DNA of 64,000 bases from Dyadobacter sp. CY356 (lineage in GTDB: Bacteria; Bacteroidota; Bacteroidia; Cytophagales; Spirosomataceae): contig NZ_JAJTSZ010000001.1 of assembly GCF_021440195.1 (NCBI RefSeq), positions 806,001 through 870,000 of the forward strand, read 5' to 3'. Under the pieces are notes generated by a model. That model did no database searches. It had not been told where the DNA came from and saw only the letters and a list, made by a program, of their open reading frames with translations. The position numbers and the translations under genes are program-made. Shown here piece after piece: positions 36,783 to 46,051 of the stretch; position 1 is the first letter of the stretch; every line of letters begins with the position of its first letter.

Positions 36783-36837
36783 TATCGTAAGTGTTAAAAG
36801 TTCAGCAGTATCCGTATTGAATTAAATTTTTGCCTTC

Positions 36838-38088
36838 ATGAATAATAATAAAACGGACGTACTCATTATCGGTGCCGGGATGGCGGGATTAACGGCTGCC
36901 AAAGTGTTGAAAGCGGCTGGTAAATCTATAAAAATCCTGGAAGCTTCTGATCAGGTCGGTGGCAGGGTTCGTACGGATGAGGTGGACGGTTTTTTGCTTG
37001 ACCGCGGCTTTCAGGTATTGTTAACTGCATATCCTGAAACAAAAAGATTTCTTGATTATGACGCCCTTGATCTGTGTAAATTTGATCCCGGTGCTTTAAT
37101 ATTGAACGAAAACGGCAGCACGCGCATCGGCGACCCGCTACGACAACCAAGTACTTTGATCAGTACTTTGCGCTCTCCAGCAGGCACGCTTGGAGATAAA
37201 ATCCGGATGCTTGGGCTAAAAATAAAGCTTGCCGGAAAAGGTATCGACGAGATTTTTTCGGAAGAACAAATCTCCACACTGGCTTATCTGGAAGATGCAG
37301 GGTTTAGTGCACGGATGATGAATCAGTTCTTCAAACCTTTCATGTCAGGTATCTTTCTTGAAGATAGGCTTAGCACGTCAAGTCGCATGTTTGAGTTTGT
37401 GTTCAAAATGTTTAGTGAAGGTGATGCTGCGGTTCCTGCAAAAGGTATGGGAATGATCCCGTTACAATTGGCACGTGACTTGTCAGCTCCGGAATTAATC
37501 TTTCATGAAAAAGTAATTGAAATTGATGGGAACACGGTTAAGACTTTGTCGGGTTCGATCTACCAAGCTGACACTGTTCTCATTGCGACCGATCAGCTTA
37601 ATTTACCAAAACCATTTCAGCAGTCGGTCAGGGCATATCATTCTGTCACCAATATGTATTTCACCTCGCCCGGCAAACCGTTTGAAAAACCACTGATTGC
37701 ATTAAATACGCTGCCAGGAAAGTTGGTGAACAACATTGCTGTAATGAATGAGATTTCGCCGGCATATTCAAAAAATGGAGATGCGTTGATATCTCTTTCT
37801 TTAATTGGGGATTATTCAAATCTTAATAGTTCTGAACTCCAGAAAAAGGCAGTTAATGAAATGAAAACCTGGTTTCCGGAGGCAACAAGCTGGAAACATC
37901 TAAAAACCTATCACATTCCTTACGCTTTGCCCGATGATGACCAGGTAACAAATGAACCGGTTCCTCTGTTCAAAAACTTATATCCAAACTGTTTTGTGTG
38001 TGGTGATTACTTAATGAATGGTTCGATCAATGCTGCGATGAAAAGTGGAAGACTGGCGGCCGAGGCGATACTTAGTACAACGTTTTAA
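36838..38088 (+). CDS. FAD-dependent amine-oxidase-like oxidoreductase
   Basis: A 416-residue flavoprotein. The FAD-binding motif [21 protein letters not shown] with the following [20 protein letters not shown] (two stretches) marks the NAD(P)-binding Rossmann/amine oxidase group, which includes protoporphyrinogen oxidase and carotenoid desaturases. The C-terminal FAD segment is [27 protein letters not shown] in two parts. It is shorter than CrtI. Substrate is unknown; its neighbours suggest membrane-lipid or isoprenoid oxidation. It is 55 bp after the SDR and 3 bp before the MpaB-type gene. Confidence 0.88.
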   Translation: MNNNKTDVLIIGAGMAGLTAAKVLKAAGKSIKILEASDQVGGRVRTDEVDGFLLDRGFQVLLTAYPETKRFLDYDALDLCKFDPGALILNENGSTRIGDPLRQPSTLISTLRSPAGTLGDKIRMLGLKIKLAGKGIDEIFSEEQISTLAYLEDAGFSARMMNQFFKPFMSGIFLEDRLSTSSRMFEFVFKMFSEGDAAVPAKGMGMIPLQLARDLSAPELIFHEKVIEIDGNTVKTLSGSIYQADTVLIATDQLNLPKPFQQSVRAYHSVTNMYFTSPGKPFEKPLIALNTLPGKLVNNIAVMNEISPAYSKNGDALISLSLIGDYSNLNSSELQKKAVNEMKTWFPEATSWKHLKTYHIPYALPDDDQVTNEPVPLFKNLYPNCFVCGDYLMNGSINAAMKSGRLAAEAILSTTF

Positions 38089-38091
38089 CTT

Positions 38092-39159
38092 ATGGCTGAT
38101 CACAAAATATACAGTGACGAACTTTTAGATAGAAAGAGATTACTGGGCGATAAACCGGCAGATGATTTCATAAAGGTTGTTTTTGCTGACCCTGTAAAGA
38201 AAATCCAGTTACAAAAGTGGATGAATACTGCGAGCGGAGAGCATGCTGCTGAATCATTAAGCAGCATTTTTCCCGGTTTTGCATTCATCGACGAAGCACA
38301 ACAATTACCGGCATGGGCAGATCCAGAATTAATGGAAGAGGGCTCTGCTTTTTTTACCCGCTATTCGGAAATAATTATGAGCCTGCTCGGGCTGCTGTCG
38401 CTTCCATATTGTTATACGGCTGCTCACGGCACCATGGTTTTGTACATATCAGAACTGATCAGAAAACAAACAACAAAACGTCTTTATGACACAGCCATAT
38501 TCGTATGGGACGTGATGGCGCCGGATGCTTTCGCGCCCAATGGCAATGCTTATCAGCAAATCTTAAAAGTGCGGATTATGCATGCTGCGGTACGTTATTA
38601 TACTTACCAAAGCAGAAAATGGGATGACGCCTGGGGTGTTCCTATCAACCAGGAAGATATGGCGGGCACCAACCTTTCGTTTTCCCTTATTGTGGTACGC
38701 GGTTTACGGCTGCTTGGGTTTAGCGTAAGCGAATCAGACCAGGAGGCTTTTTTGCATACATGGGCGGTAATTGGTTATTTGACAGGTCTGGATTCGGATT
38801 TAATTCCAGAAAATCAAAAAATGGGCGATGAACTTGATGCAACCATCAAACGTCGTCAATTCTGCGCTTCACCGCATGGAAAAGAGCTCACAGAATCCCT
38901 GATCGCGCACATCCTGGCTGTCAATAAAAGTAAAGCTACGGATGACGATATTCTGGGTTTGATGCGTTATTTATTGGGTACAGAAATTTCAGACCTGCTC
39001 GCTATAAAAAACGTTAAACTGCCTCTTTATAAACTCACGCTGATCAGGACAATTAATCTGTTCAAAAGTTTAATCCCGCAGCGAAACGTCAGTCAAAAAT
39101 TCGAAAATGCCTATACAACGTTCAAAAAGCAAAGCCTGGAAATCATGGAAAGCATGTAA
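38092..39159 (+). CDS. MpaB/latex-clearing-type (DUF2236) oxygenase-family protein
   Basis: A 355-residue protein of the MpaB/rubber-oxygenase catalytic domain family. Typical segments are LPYCYTAAHGTMVLYIS, the haem-ligand-type motif KVRIMHAAVRYYTY, WDDAWGVPINQEDMAGTNLSFSLIVVRGLR (two parts) and HTWAVIGYLTGLD. Members are haem b oxygenases that cleave polyprenoid or fatty chains. It follows the FAD gene by 3 bp, so they are co-translated. The phytoene synthase upstream suggests an isoprenoid substrate, but this is inference. Confidence 0.85.
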   Translation: MADHKIYSDELLDRKRLLGDKPADDFIKVVFADPVKKIQLQKWMNTASGEHAAESLSSIFPGFAFIDEAQQLPAWADPELMEEGSAFFTRYSEIIMSLLGLLSLPYCYTAAHGTMVLYISELIRKQTTKRLYDTAIFVWDVMAPDAFAPNGNAYQQILKVRIMHAAVRYYTYQSRKWDDAWGVPINQEDMAGTNLSFSLIVVRGLRLLGFSVSESDQEAFLHTWAVIGYLTGLDSDLIPENQKMGDELDATIKRRQFCASPHGKELTESLIAHILAVNKSKATDDDILGLMRYLLGTEISDLLAIKNVKLPLYKLTLIRTINLFKSLIPQRNVSQKFENAYTTFKKQSLEIMESM

Positions 39160-39196
39160 CTTTGGATAATAATTAGTTCATATCACTTAATTTGGC

Positions 39197-39907
39197 ATGA
39201 AATCATACCAGCTCATTCATGAATTAATCTCGCTTGTAGAACAACTGGAAGAGGAGAGCCCGGGACGTGAACTGTCTATGCAGGACTTTGCCGGATTTCT
39301 TCTGCATACGACCAGTGAATCCAAGGAGAACTTTGTGCCAGGTGAAGCCAGATTTGGAAAGTATGAAAATAATGCACAGGAAATAGCCTTTCAGCTTGAC
39401 AACAACATTGGAAGATTATTTGTGCACATGAGCCGGTATGCAAAATCCTATATCAAAAAAGCACTGGAAGGCACGCCGCTGCTGACTGCCGAGGATTTTA
39501 CGGCGCTTTCCATTTTACTGACCCACGACCATCTTTCCAAAAGCGAACTGATCAGTTATAATTTGCAGGAAAAAACATCAGGTATGGAAATAATCCGGCG
39601 GCTCATTGCAACCGGATTAGTAACCCAATGGGATGATGAAAAAGATAAAAGAAGCAAGCTGATTGCGATCACTGACGCGGGGAAAGTATTACTCTACGAA
39701 GTGTTTAAAGATATGAGTAATGTGGGCAAAATGATCACCGGCAAACTGACAATTTCCGAAAAACTGACGCTTCAATATCTATTGCAAAAGCTGGAAAATT
39801 TTCATTTGGAACATCATGAAAAGAAAACCATTACAAGCAAAGAAGACCTGAAATCGTTTGTTGAAAATGATTTGCTTGCCGTCCAGACGAACAGTGTAAA
39901 TGCCTAA
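39197..39907 (+). CDS. MarR-family transcriptional regulator, long form
   Basis: A 236-residue regulator whose winged-HTH core lies at about residues 75-200 (LLTAEDFTALSILLTHDHLSKSELI, LQEKTSGMEIIRRLIATGLVTQWDDEKDKRSKLIAITDAGK in parts). It is about 80-90 residues longer than usual at its N-terminus, with an acidic helical part (ELISLVEQLEEESPG). It ends the crtB-folE run and may regulate it or the next gene, upstream of which is a MarR-like palindrome (39985-40002). Confidence 0.88.
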   Translation: MKSYQLIHELISLVEQLEEESPGRELSMQDFAGFLLHTTSESKENFVPGEARFGKYENNAQEIAFQLDNNIGRLFVHMSRYAKSYIKKALEGTPLLTAEDFTALSILLTHDHLSKSELISYNLQEKTSGMEIIRRLIATGLVTQWDDEKDKRSKLIAITDAGKVLLYEVFKDMSNVGKMITGKLTISEKLTLQYLLQKLENFHLEHHEKKTITSKEDLKSFVENDLLAVQTNSVNA

Positions 39908-39984
39908 CTTCCAGCAAAATTTGCTGGAAAGAATAAATACATCAAATTATATTCCATTAATTTTGATCCTTAAATTGATTTTTG

Positions 39985-40002
39985 TAGTTATTGGTATAAC
40001 TA
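39985..40002. promoter_or_regulatory. Palindromic operator-like site upstream of the sugar dehydrogenase
   Basis: TAGTTAT-TGGT-ATAACTA is a perfect 7-bp inverted repeat with a 4-base spacer, 54 bp before the ATG at 40056. Size and symmetry fit a MarR-type operator, and a MarR gene ends 78 bp upstream. No experimental support. Confidence 0.45.
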
Positions 40003-40055
40003 TTTGTTGAAATTATCACGTACCTAAATTTAAGTTTAAACTAAACCTAAAAACA

Positions 40056-41264
40056 ATGACTAAAAGTATTCTTATACTCCTGACCGGCTCCATCTTTTCT
40101 TTGGCGGTTAGTCAAAAGGCAATATCGCAAACCACGGGAGCACCGGTTGAAACGCAGAAAGCGAATTCAGATTACAAACCAGCATTTGCAGGTCAGACGA
40201 GAATTGGCAGTGTGAAATCAACCACGCCATATGAAGGCAAAGTTTTGAGTGAGGATTTGAAAAATCCCTGGGGTATCACCAGTCTGCCTGATGGCCGGCT
40301 GATTATCACGGAAAAGGCCGGAACGATGCGTATTGCTACGACCGACGGGAAGTTAAGCGCACCGATAACAGGTATTCCGGCAGTCAATGCAGATGGACAG
40401 GGAGGTTTGCTGGGAATCCGCGTTGATCCGGACTTTGAAAAAAACAGGATGGTCTATTGGGTGTTTTCACAGGCTCAGACAGGTGGTAATCTTACGGCCG
40501 TAGCCAAAGGGAAACTTTCAGCAGATGAAAAGAAAATTGAAGGTGCTACGGTTATTTACCGTGCCACGCCTGCTTTCGCCAGTACGCTTCACTACGGTGG
40601 CCGTATTCTTTTTGACAAAAATAACAATCTGGTTATCAGCACAGGAGAGCGCTCTGATATCATTACCAGGCCTCAGGCGCAGCAGTTAAATTCCAGTTTG
40701 GGAAAAGTGATCCGAATCACAAAGGATGGAAAACCTGCTGCGGGTAATCCTTTTATTGGTAAAACAGGTGCAAAACCTGAGCTATATTCTTATGGTCACA
40801 GAAATGTACAAGGACTTGCATTTCACCCGGTTACAGGTGATTTATGGGAAGTTGAATTTGGTCCGAGAGGTGGTGATGAGCTAAACCGTATCGAGCCGGG
40901 TAAAAATTATGGCTGGCCAACAATCACTTATGGTATCGAATATAGTGGTAAAAAAGTAGGCGAAGCGATTCAGCAAAAAGATGGCATGGAGCAGCCAGTT
41001 TATTATTGGGATCCGGTTGTTTCTCCAAGCGGTATCACTTTTTACAGCAGCGACAATATCCCTGAGTGGAAAAATAATTTGTTTATCGGTGGACTAAGCA
41101 GCATGCACATCGCACGTTTGATCATTGAAAATAATAAAGTAGTTGGTGAAGAAAGACTTCTTGAAGATCAGCATCAGCGTTTTCGCGATATCACCGAAGG
41201 TAAAGACGGTGCGCTTTATGCGGTGACGGATCAGGGCAGACTTTATCGCGTCTATAAAAAATAA
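40056..41264 (+). CDS. PQQ-dependent aldose sugar dehydrogenase (soluble GSDH type)
   Basis: A 402-residue periplasmic enzyme with a signal peptide ending near KAISQ. It has the six-bladed propeller features of soluble glucose/aldose dehydrogenases: NPWGITSLPDGRLIITEKAG, GGLLGIRVDPDF, LHYGGRILFDKNNNLVISTGERSD (two parts), YSYGHRNVQGLAFHP, EFGPRGGDELNRIEPGKNYGWP (two parts) and a final RFRDITEGKDGALYAVTDQGRL. It should oxidise aldoses using PQQ and Ca. It is a single gene flanked by a MarR-like site and a strong terminator. Confidence 0.94.
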   Translation: MTKSILILLTGSIFSLAVSQKAISQTTGAPVETQKANSDYKPAFAGQTRIGSVKSTTPYEGKVLSEDLKNPWGITSLPDGRLIITEKAGTMRIATTDGKLSAPITGIPAVNADGQGGLLGIRVDPDFEKNRMVYWVFSQAQTGGNLTAVAKGKLSADEKKIEGATVIYRATPAFASTLHYGGRILFDKNNNLVISTGERSDIITRPQAQQLNSSLGKVIRITKDGKPAAGNPFIGKTGAKPELYSYGHRNVQGLAFHPVTGDLWEVEFGPRGGDELNRIEPGKNYGWPTITYGIEYSGKKVGEAIQQKDGMEQPVYYWDPVVSPSGITFYSSDNIPEWKNNLFIGGLSSMHIARLIIENNKVVGEERLLEDQHQRFRDITEGKDGALYAVTDQGRLYRVYKK

Positions 41265-41283
41265 ATTTCAGGCTCTTTAATTT

Positions 41284-41344
41284 AATGTGGTCATTTATTG
41301 TCAGGTTTGCTTACAAGCCAGACGATAAATGACCACATTTTTTT
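41284..41344 (+). terminator. Very strong rho-independent terminator
   Basis: A 19-bp stem, with one G-T wobble, pairs 41284-41302 with 41321-41339 (AATGTGGTCATTTAT on the left arm) around an 18-base loop; a T run reaches 41344. It ends the sugar dehydrogenase transcript and also insulates the convergent gene. Confidence 0.95.
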
Positions 41345-41440
41345 AAATTAGTATGCAAATCATTATTCCTATATCCAGATACGTGGTTAGGGATATTATT
41401 TTAAAGTCCTTTGGTCACTATTGATATCGTTTTTAGGATA

Positions 41441-42502
41441 TTACCGGCCAATTTTAATACCAAATGAAACATAGCCAAGATTTCCTTTCTTATCTTTTAC
41501 AAAGCCGGAGTCTGGCCGATCGGTCTCGGACAATAGATTTGTTGTAAGTTGTATATTATCAGGATAATACACCACAAAAATTCCAATCCATTTGTATCCG
41601 ATCTCAGCTAAGTAACTAATTCCCACTGTCTGTTTTTTACTGTAAGCACCATAGCCACCGCCCGTTATTACCGGACCATCAGTGGTAGCCGTTGCGCCAT
41701 ATGGAGAGTTGATCATCAACCCGGCAGCATAGGCAGATGGATTTACATTTTCAAAATTCCGGTTATAATTTAATCTTACACCAAAATCCATATAAAAGGT
41801 AGATATACCCTTTTTATTTTTGACCGCGATTTTTGGTGAAACTTGAAAATAACTCTGAAAAGCGTTGAAGTCTGATTGTAGTGGTGTTATCTCTTCGGTT
41901 TTTAATAATTCCCTGGCGCGTGTTGCAATTACCGCGACATCGTCGACTGGCACAGATTGCAGCAAATTCCAGTGTAGATACCTTTGAATATTCAGTCCTA
42001 GACCAACACCATAACGTAATGCAAATGCAAATTTGGGGCGATCAACAAATTTCATATCATGAAATACAGAAAGGTTGCTGGTCATCAGGTTTTCCATAAC
42101 TATATCACTTGTTAAGGATGCCGCTGGATGTCCAAGCCTGGAAGGAGCAGGTTGGAAGAAAGTGTACCGGTTGGCATGGTAGCCGGTTCCAATTTGAAGG
42201 TTAAGGAAAGTGTTTTCTATGTACCGCTCCATTTTCGTTGGCTTCTGATGCTCCTTAACAAATTCATTATTGTTCAAAGTTACTTGTTGTCTGATTAAGC
42301 TATCTGAGTGATCCTGCGTTTTATTTAATTCTCTTAAAATTTTGTTTAAGTCAAGTAATTCAAGCTTTTTCAGGTCATTTTTAGACTTACCATAAAAGAT
42401 CACCTTACTATCATTTCCAGCCCTCAAAATAATTGTGTCAGTTGGCGGGCATGAAGCGGAATTACTTAGTAATGTGCCGATTGTCAGGATAAAAAGGTTC
42501 AT
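41441..42502 (-). CDS. Hypothetical exported outer-membrane protein
   Basis: A 353-residue protein with a signal-like N-terminus (MNLFILTIGTLLSNSASC; a lipidated Cys is possible). The first third is polar (KSKNDLKKLELLDLNKIL ... LIRQQVTL), and the rest has alternating beta-strand segments (LNIQRYLHWNLLQSVP, YFQVSPKIAVKN, FYMDFGVRLNYN, GISYLAEIGYKWIGIFVVYYP) ending GYVSFGIKIGR, as in barrel proteins. I do not recognise the family. It is the last gene of a sigma/anti-sigma-like/outer-membrane trio. Confidence 0.65.
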   Translation of the reverse strand: MNLFILTIGTLLSNSASCPPTDTIILRAGNDSKVIFYGKSKNDLKKLELLDLNKILRELNKTQDHSDSLIRQQVTLNNNEFVKEHQKPTKMERYIENTFLNLQIGTGYHANRYTFFQPAPSRLGHPAASLTSDIVMENLMTSNLSVFHDMKFVDRPKFAFALRYGVGLGLNIQRYLHWNLLQSVPVDDVAVIATRARELLKTEEITPLQSDFNAFQSYFQVSPKIAVKNKKGISTFYMDFGVRLNYNRNFENVNPSAYAAGLMINSPYGATATTDGPVITGGGYGAYSKKQTVGISYLAEIGYKWIGIFVVYYPDNIQLTTNLLSETDRPDSGFVKDKKGNLGYVSFGIKIGR

Positions 42503-42537
42503 AGCTAATAAATTAAAATAGATTTTCAGAATTGGTA

Positions 42538-43275
42538 TTAATGCGTTGTATCCACTTTTTCATGTGCCGAATTTGGATGTACTGCCGGAGGATATTGCAC
42601 GAGACTATTATGAACGAATGATCTGAATCCTGATTTCTTAATTTCCCGCTGGAAATGTAAATGCGATTTCCTTGCTTTTATATCCTTTCTGGCGAAAATT
42701 TGCCTTAATACAGGATATCCTTCTGTCTTCTCCTCTGGAAGAGAAATATCCGCAACCAGTACGTTCTCGGTTTGATAATCAGAGACTTTGAGGTTGATTT
42801 TTTCAACCTTACTAGTATCTATTACTTCCAAAAATTTATTCAGACCTGATAAATCATCCGTTGAAACTATATCAGAATTTGCTAATTCACTCGTCGGTTT
42901 TAAAATATAGACTTCTTTTTCCTTTGTTTCAATTGATTTCTTTGGCCAAATATTTTCAGATGCCACCACAGGATACCTTATAATTAATTGATGTGATTTA
43001 TAAGTAGCCTTGTTTTTTGATAATGTATTATTTTTTATCCGGCCAACTTTTTTGGTAACCTTATAACTGGCAAGTTTTGGTGTTGAAAACCAAAAAGACA
43101 GACCAATAAAAAGCAAAACTGATGCTGCAGCAGAAGGCCACCAAAGCCGCGAGTCTGTTTTACTTTTTTTATTTTCTATATCGGCCCAAAGTTTTTCAGG
43201 ATTGTATTCCTCTGTTCCCGTTGTCTTTGTTAGGGCAACATCTTTTATTTTTTTAAATAATCTTTCGTTTTGCAT
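42538..43275 (-). CDS. Single-pass membrane protein, probable anti-sigma-type partner
   Basis: A 245-residue protein with a cytoplasmic N-terminus of about 42 residues (EEYNPEKLWADIENKKSK), one membrane helix near residues 47-64 (WPSAAASVLLFIGLSFWF), and a long polar C-terminal part. The layout and the 23-bp overlap with the ECF sigma gene upstream fit an anti-sigma-like regulator of Bacteroidota. No zinc-binding ZAS motif is seen, and sequence identity to a named family is not evident to me. Confidence 0.6.
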   Translation of the reverse strand: MQNERLFKKIKDVALTKTTGTEEYNPEKLWADIENKKSKTDSRLWWPSAAASVLLFIGLSFWFSTPKLASYKVTKKVGRIKNNTLSKNKATYKSHQLIIRYPVVASENIWPKKSIETKEKEVYILKPTSELANSDIVSTDDLSGLNKFLEVIDTSKVEKINLKVSDYQTENVLVADISLPEEKTEGYPVLRQIFARKDIKARKSHLHFQREIKKSGFRSFVHNSLVQYPPAVHPNSAHEKVDTTH

Positions 43276-43870
43276 AAGCTGGGTTCAATTCTATAATTTT
43301 CCGCTGCAACATATTTTTAGCTTTACTTAGCTGTGACTTAGAAGTTCCGGTACTTATTCCAAGTAAGTCCGCTATTTCATGATGCGTGTAACCTTCTATT
43401 TCATACAGATTAAATACAGTCCGATATCCCGTCGGCAAGTCCTCTATTAATTTAAATATTTCTTCGGCAGAGAGAAGGTCAATAACGGAATCGTCAATTA
43501 TCCAATTTTCACACGCCTGACTGGTCATTATTTCGAACCGTTTTTCTCTTCTTAAAATTTTGAGACACTCATTTACTACTATTCTTTTAATCCACATCTC
43601 AAATGGTGGAATGGCAATAAAATGACAACTATCAATTCTTTTAAATATGATATAAAAAGACTCTGATACTGCGTCCTCAGTCTGAGCCTGGTTGATCAGG
43701 TAACGCTTGGCTAGCCGGAATAAAATTTTCCCATAAAAATCAAATAGCATTCGCTGTGCAAGAGCATCTTTTTTCTGAGCTTCGTAAATGATAGAAAGAG
43801 TTATCAAAATGCATAGGGATGAATTGTTGTAATAATGAACAAGGCTATGAAATGGTTGCCTGCCTATCAA
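43253..43870 (-). CDS. ECF-type RNA polymerase sigma factor
   Basis: A 205-residue sigma-70 family protein. Region 2 is MLFDFYGKILFRLAKRYLINQAQTEDAVSESFYIIFKRID (in parts), and region 4 is YRTVFNLYEIEGYTHHEIADLLGISTGTSKSQLSKAKNMLQ (in parts). The first 40 residues (MIGRQPFHSLVHYYNN...) are unusual for the family, so the true start may be further inside. Its end overlaps the next gene by 23 bp, suggesting coupled translation with the membrane protein that probably controls it. Confidence 0.92.
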   Translation of the reverse strand: MIGRQPFHSLVHYYNNSSLCILITLSIIYEAQKKDALAQRMLFDFYGKILFRLAKRYLINQAQTEDAVSESFYIIFKRIDSCHFIAIPPFEMWIKRIVVNECLKILRREKRFEIMTSQACENWIIDDSVIDLLSAEEIFKLIEDLPTGYRTVFNLYEIEGYTHHEIADLLGISTGTSKSQLSKAKNMLQRKIIELNPAYAKRKII

Positions 43871-43996
43871 TTTTTTCTTTTTTAACAGATAACAATCTTA
43901 CTTTATTTTTAATAAAGACATCAATTTGGAGCATGATTGATCCCTTAGTAGCGATAATATTTTTATACATTAGTGTTTGATCTAACCTGAATTGTA

Positions 43997-45571
43997 ATGT
44001 TAACAGATTTCCCCTTCTATCTCAGCCTTACATTTTTAATATTACTTCTGATCATGCTAAGCAGGAAGATCAGGGTGGCCTATCCGGTGGTACTGGTTCT
44101 GGCGGGCCTGGCAATAAGCTTTATTCCCGGGTTGCCGGCGTTGCATATCGAGTCGGAATTGATATTTGTTCTTTTTCTGCCACCGTTACTTTTTGAGGCA
44201 GCATGGCAGATTTCCTGGAAAGAGCTCTGGCGCTGGCGGCGAATTATCGGAAGCTTTGCATTTCTGGTTGTCTTTTTTAGTGCTTTTACGGTAGCACTGA
44301 CCGTCAATTACTTCATTCCCGGCTTTTCACTGGCGTTGGGATTTTTGCTCGGAGCCATCGTATCGCCACCGGATGCCGTAAGTGCGGGAGCGATCTTGAA
44401 ACTGGTAAAAGTACCAAAGCGGGTATCGTATATTTTAGAAGGTGAAAGTCTGTTGAATGATGCCTCTTCCCTGATTATTTTTCGTTTTGCTCTAATTGCA
44501 GTAGCGACGGGTAATTTTGTCTGGCGTGACGCCGCACTGAGTTTGGTGTGGATGTTGAGTGGTGGAATAGGGATTGGTCTTGTCATCGGTTATATCTTGA
44601 TGAAGTCACAGAAATTCTTGCCTACTGATGCCAATATTGATACCATTTTAACCATTCTGGCGCCCTACATCATGTATATGGTGGCTGAATCGGTGCACAG
44701 TTCAGGTGTCCTGGCGGTGGTAAGCGGAGGTCTGTTGTTGTCAAATTATCGTTTTGTTTTTCTGAGCAGTGCTTCCCGGCTTCGGGGTCTGAACGTTTGG
44801 GAAAGCCTTAGTTTTGTAATGAACGGTCTGGTGTTTATGTTCATCGGGCTCGATCTGCCCCAGATCACGGCCGGACTGGAAGGAGTGTCTATTTACACGG
44901 CAACTGGCTATGGATTGCTTGTGACAGGGGTTTTAATTTTTGGCCGGATACTTTCATCTTTTGCCGCAGTTTTTGTTACCCTGATCGCACGAAACTTTAT
45001 TACCGTTGCCGACCCGCGTCATCCTGGTTACAAACTTCCTTTTTTGATGGGCTGGTCAGGCATGCGTGGGGTAGTGTCATTGGCCGCAGCTTTGTCTATA
45101 CCGGTTTATCTTGCGGATGGATCCGCTTTTCCACAGCGTAATCTTATCCTTTTTATCACCTTTGTAGTCATACTTCTCACCCTTGTCGTGCAAGGTTTAT
45201 CTCTGCCTTTATTGATAAAAAAGCTGGATTTAAAGGATACTGATCATATGGAATCTGAGGAGGAAATCTATAACGAGATCAAAAAACAGGTGAGCCTCCA
45301 TGCACTGGATTATCTGAATACCCATTACAACGAGCAATTAAGTAGCCAGCCCGTGCTGCAACAGATCGCATACAAATGGCAGCATGCAAATCAGTCAACG
45401 GAGGGAATTTTAATGAACGAAGAATCCAGAACGGTTTATCGCGATTTGATTATTCAGCAAAGAAAATGGTTGATTGATAAAAACAATAAGGACGGAGATG
45501 TGGATGAAGAAATGATAAGAAGACATCTTTTATATCTTGATCTGGAAGAAGAAAGAATGCAATTTGTTTAG
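43997..45571 (+). CDS. CPA1-family Na+/H+ antiporter
   Basis: A 524-residue inner-membrane antiporter with about 12 helices in the first 410 residues. Signature segments are FVLFLPPLLFEAAW, LGAIVSPPDAVSAGAILK, RVSYILEGESLLNDASSLIIFR (two parts) and GWSGMRGVVSLAAALSIP, as in NhaP-type proteins. The Asp of SPPDA and the Asn-Asp of LLNDA are the expected ion-site residues. A cytoplasmic tail of about 110 residues follows (HMESEEEIYNEIKKQV). It is a single gene, divergent from the ECF gene. Confidence 0.95.
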   Translation: MLTDFPFYLSLTFLILLLIMLSRKIRVAYPVVLVLAGLAISFIPGLPALHIESELIFVLFLPPLLFEAAWQISWKELWRWRRIIGSFAFLVVFFSAFTVALTVNYFIPGFSLALGFLLGAIVSPPDAVSAGAILKLVKVPKRVSYILEGESLLNDASSLIIFRFALIAVATGNFVWRDAALSLVWMLSGGIGIGLVIGYILMKSQKFLPTDANIDTILTILAPYIMYMVAESVHSSGVLAVVSGGLLLSNYRFVFLSSASRLRGLNVWESLSFVMNGLVFMFIGLDLPQITAGLEGVSIYTATGYGLLVTGVLIFGRILSSFAAVFVTLIARNFITVADPRHPGYKLPFLMGWSGMRGVVSLAAALSIPVYLADGSAFPQRNLILFITFVVILLTLVVQGLSLPLLIKKLDLKDTDHMESEEEIYNEIKKQVSLHALDYLNTHYNEQLSSQPVLQQIAYKWQHANQSTEGILMNEESRTVYRDLIIQQRKWLIDKNNKDGDVDEEMIRRHLLYLDLEEERMQFV

Positions 45572-46051
45572 GAGAAATCACTACGGATATGCATTAATAC
45601 ATTCAGTATTTTTGAACCGCATCGATAGCTCATCAAAAAAATATAATCAGGTAATCTAAAAGTGGAAGACCAGAGTAACAGCAGCTTAAATCGGTCAAAT
45701 CCAACAGGTAAAAACATAAGACTTTGAAGTTAAGACTGTTAAGTAAAGTTCCTTTTTTATTTAAAAATTTTAGATAAAAAAACAGGTTAGAAAAAAATGT
45801 TAACAAATTTTTCTATTTAACAAATTGATTTTTAATATTTTAACAATTTTCATTTTTGAAAAAGTTTGCAAAAAATTTTAGCTTATTGAAATTTCTGGTA
45901 GATTTGTTGCCCCGGTTTATGAAACGTTAAGGGTTGATTTTACAACTTGTCACTTTTTGTTATTGGGATTTTAGCAGTGTTGTCAGGACAAATTCTTGTA
46001 ATCAAATTCTGATCAACACTTATTCAACAAGTTATAAAGTCAGTATTTTTT
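45572..46051. other. AT-rich leader region upstream of the ribonucleotide reductase genes, 480 bp
   Basis: No gene is visible. TTAACAAATT occurs at 45800-45809 and 45817-45826, and a variant TTAACAATTT at 45840-45849. A TAnnTTTG box (TAGATTTG) is at 45899-45906. The remaining bases show no clear structure and no recognised riboswitch core. Confidence 0.55.
45899..45906 (+). promoter_or_regulatory. TAnnTTTG promoter-like box before nrdB
   Basis: TAGATTTG matches the Bacteroidota -7 consensus exactly and would give a 5' leader of about 140 bases. No -33 TTTG is found at the usual spacing, so the call is weak. Confidence 0.35.
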
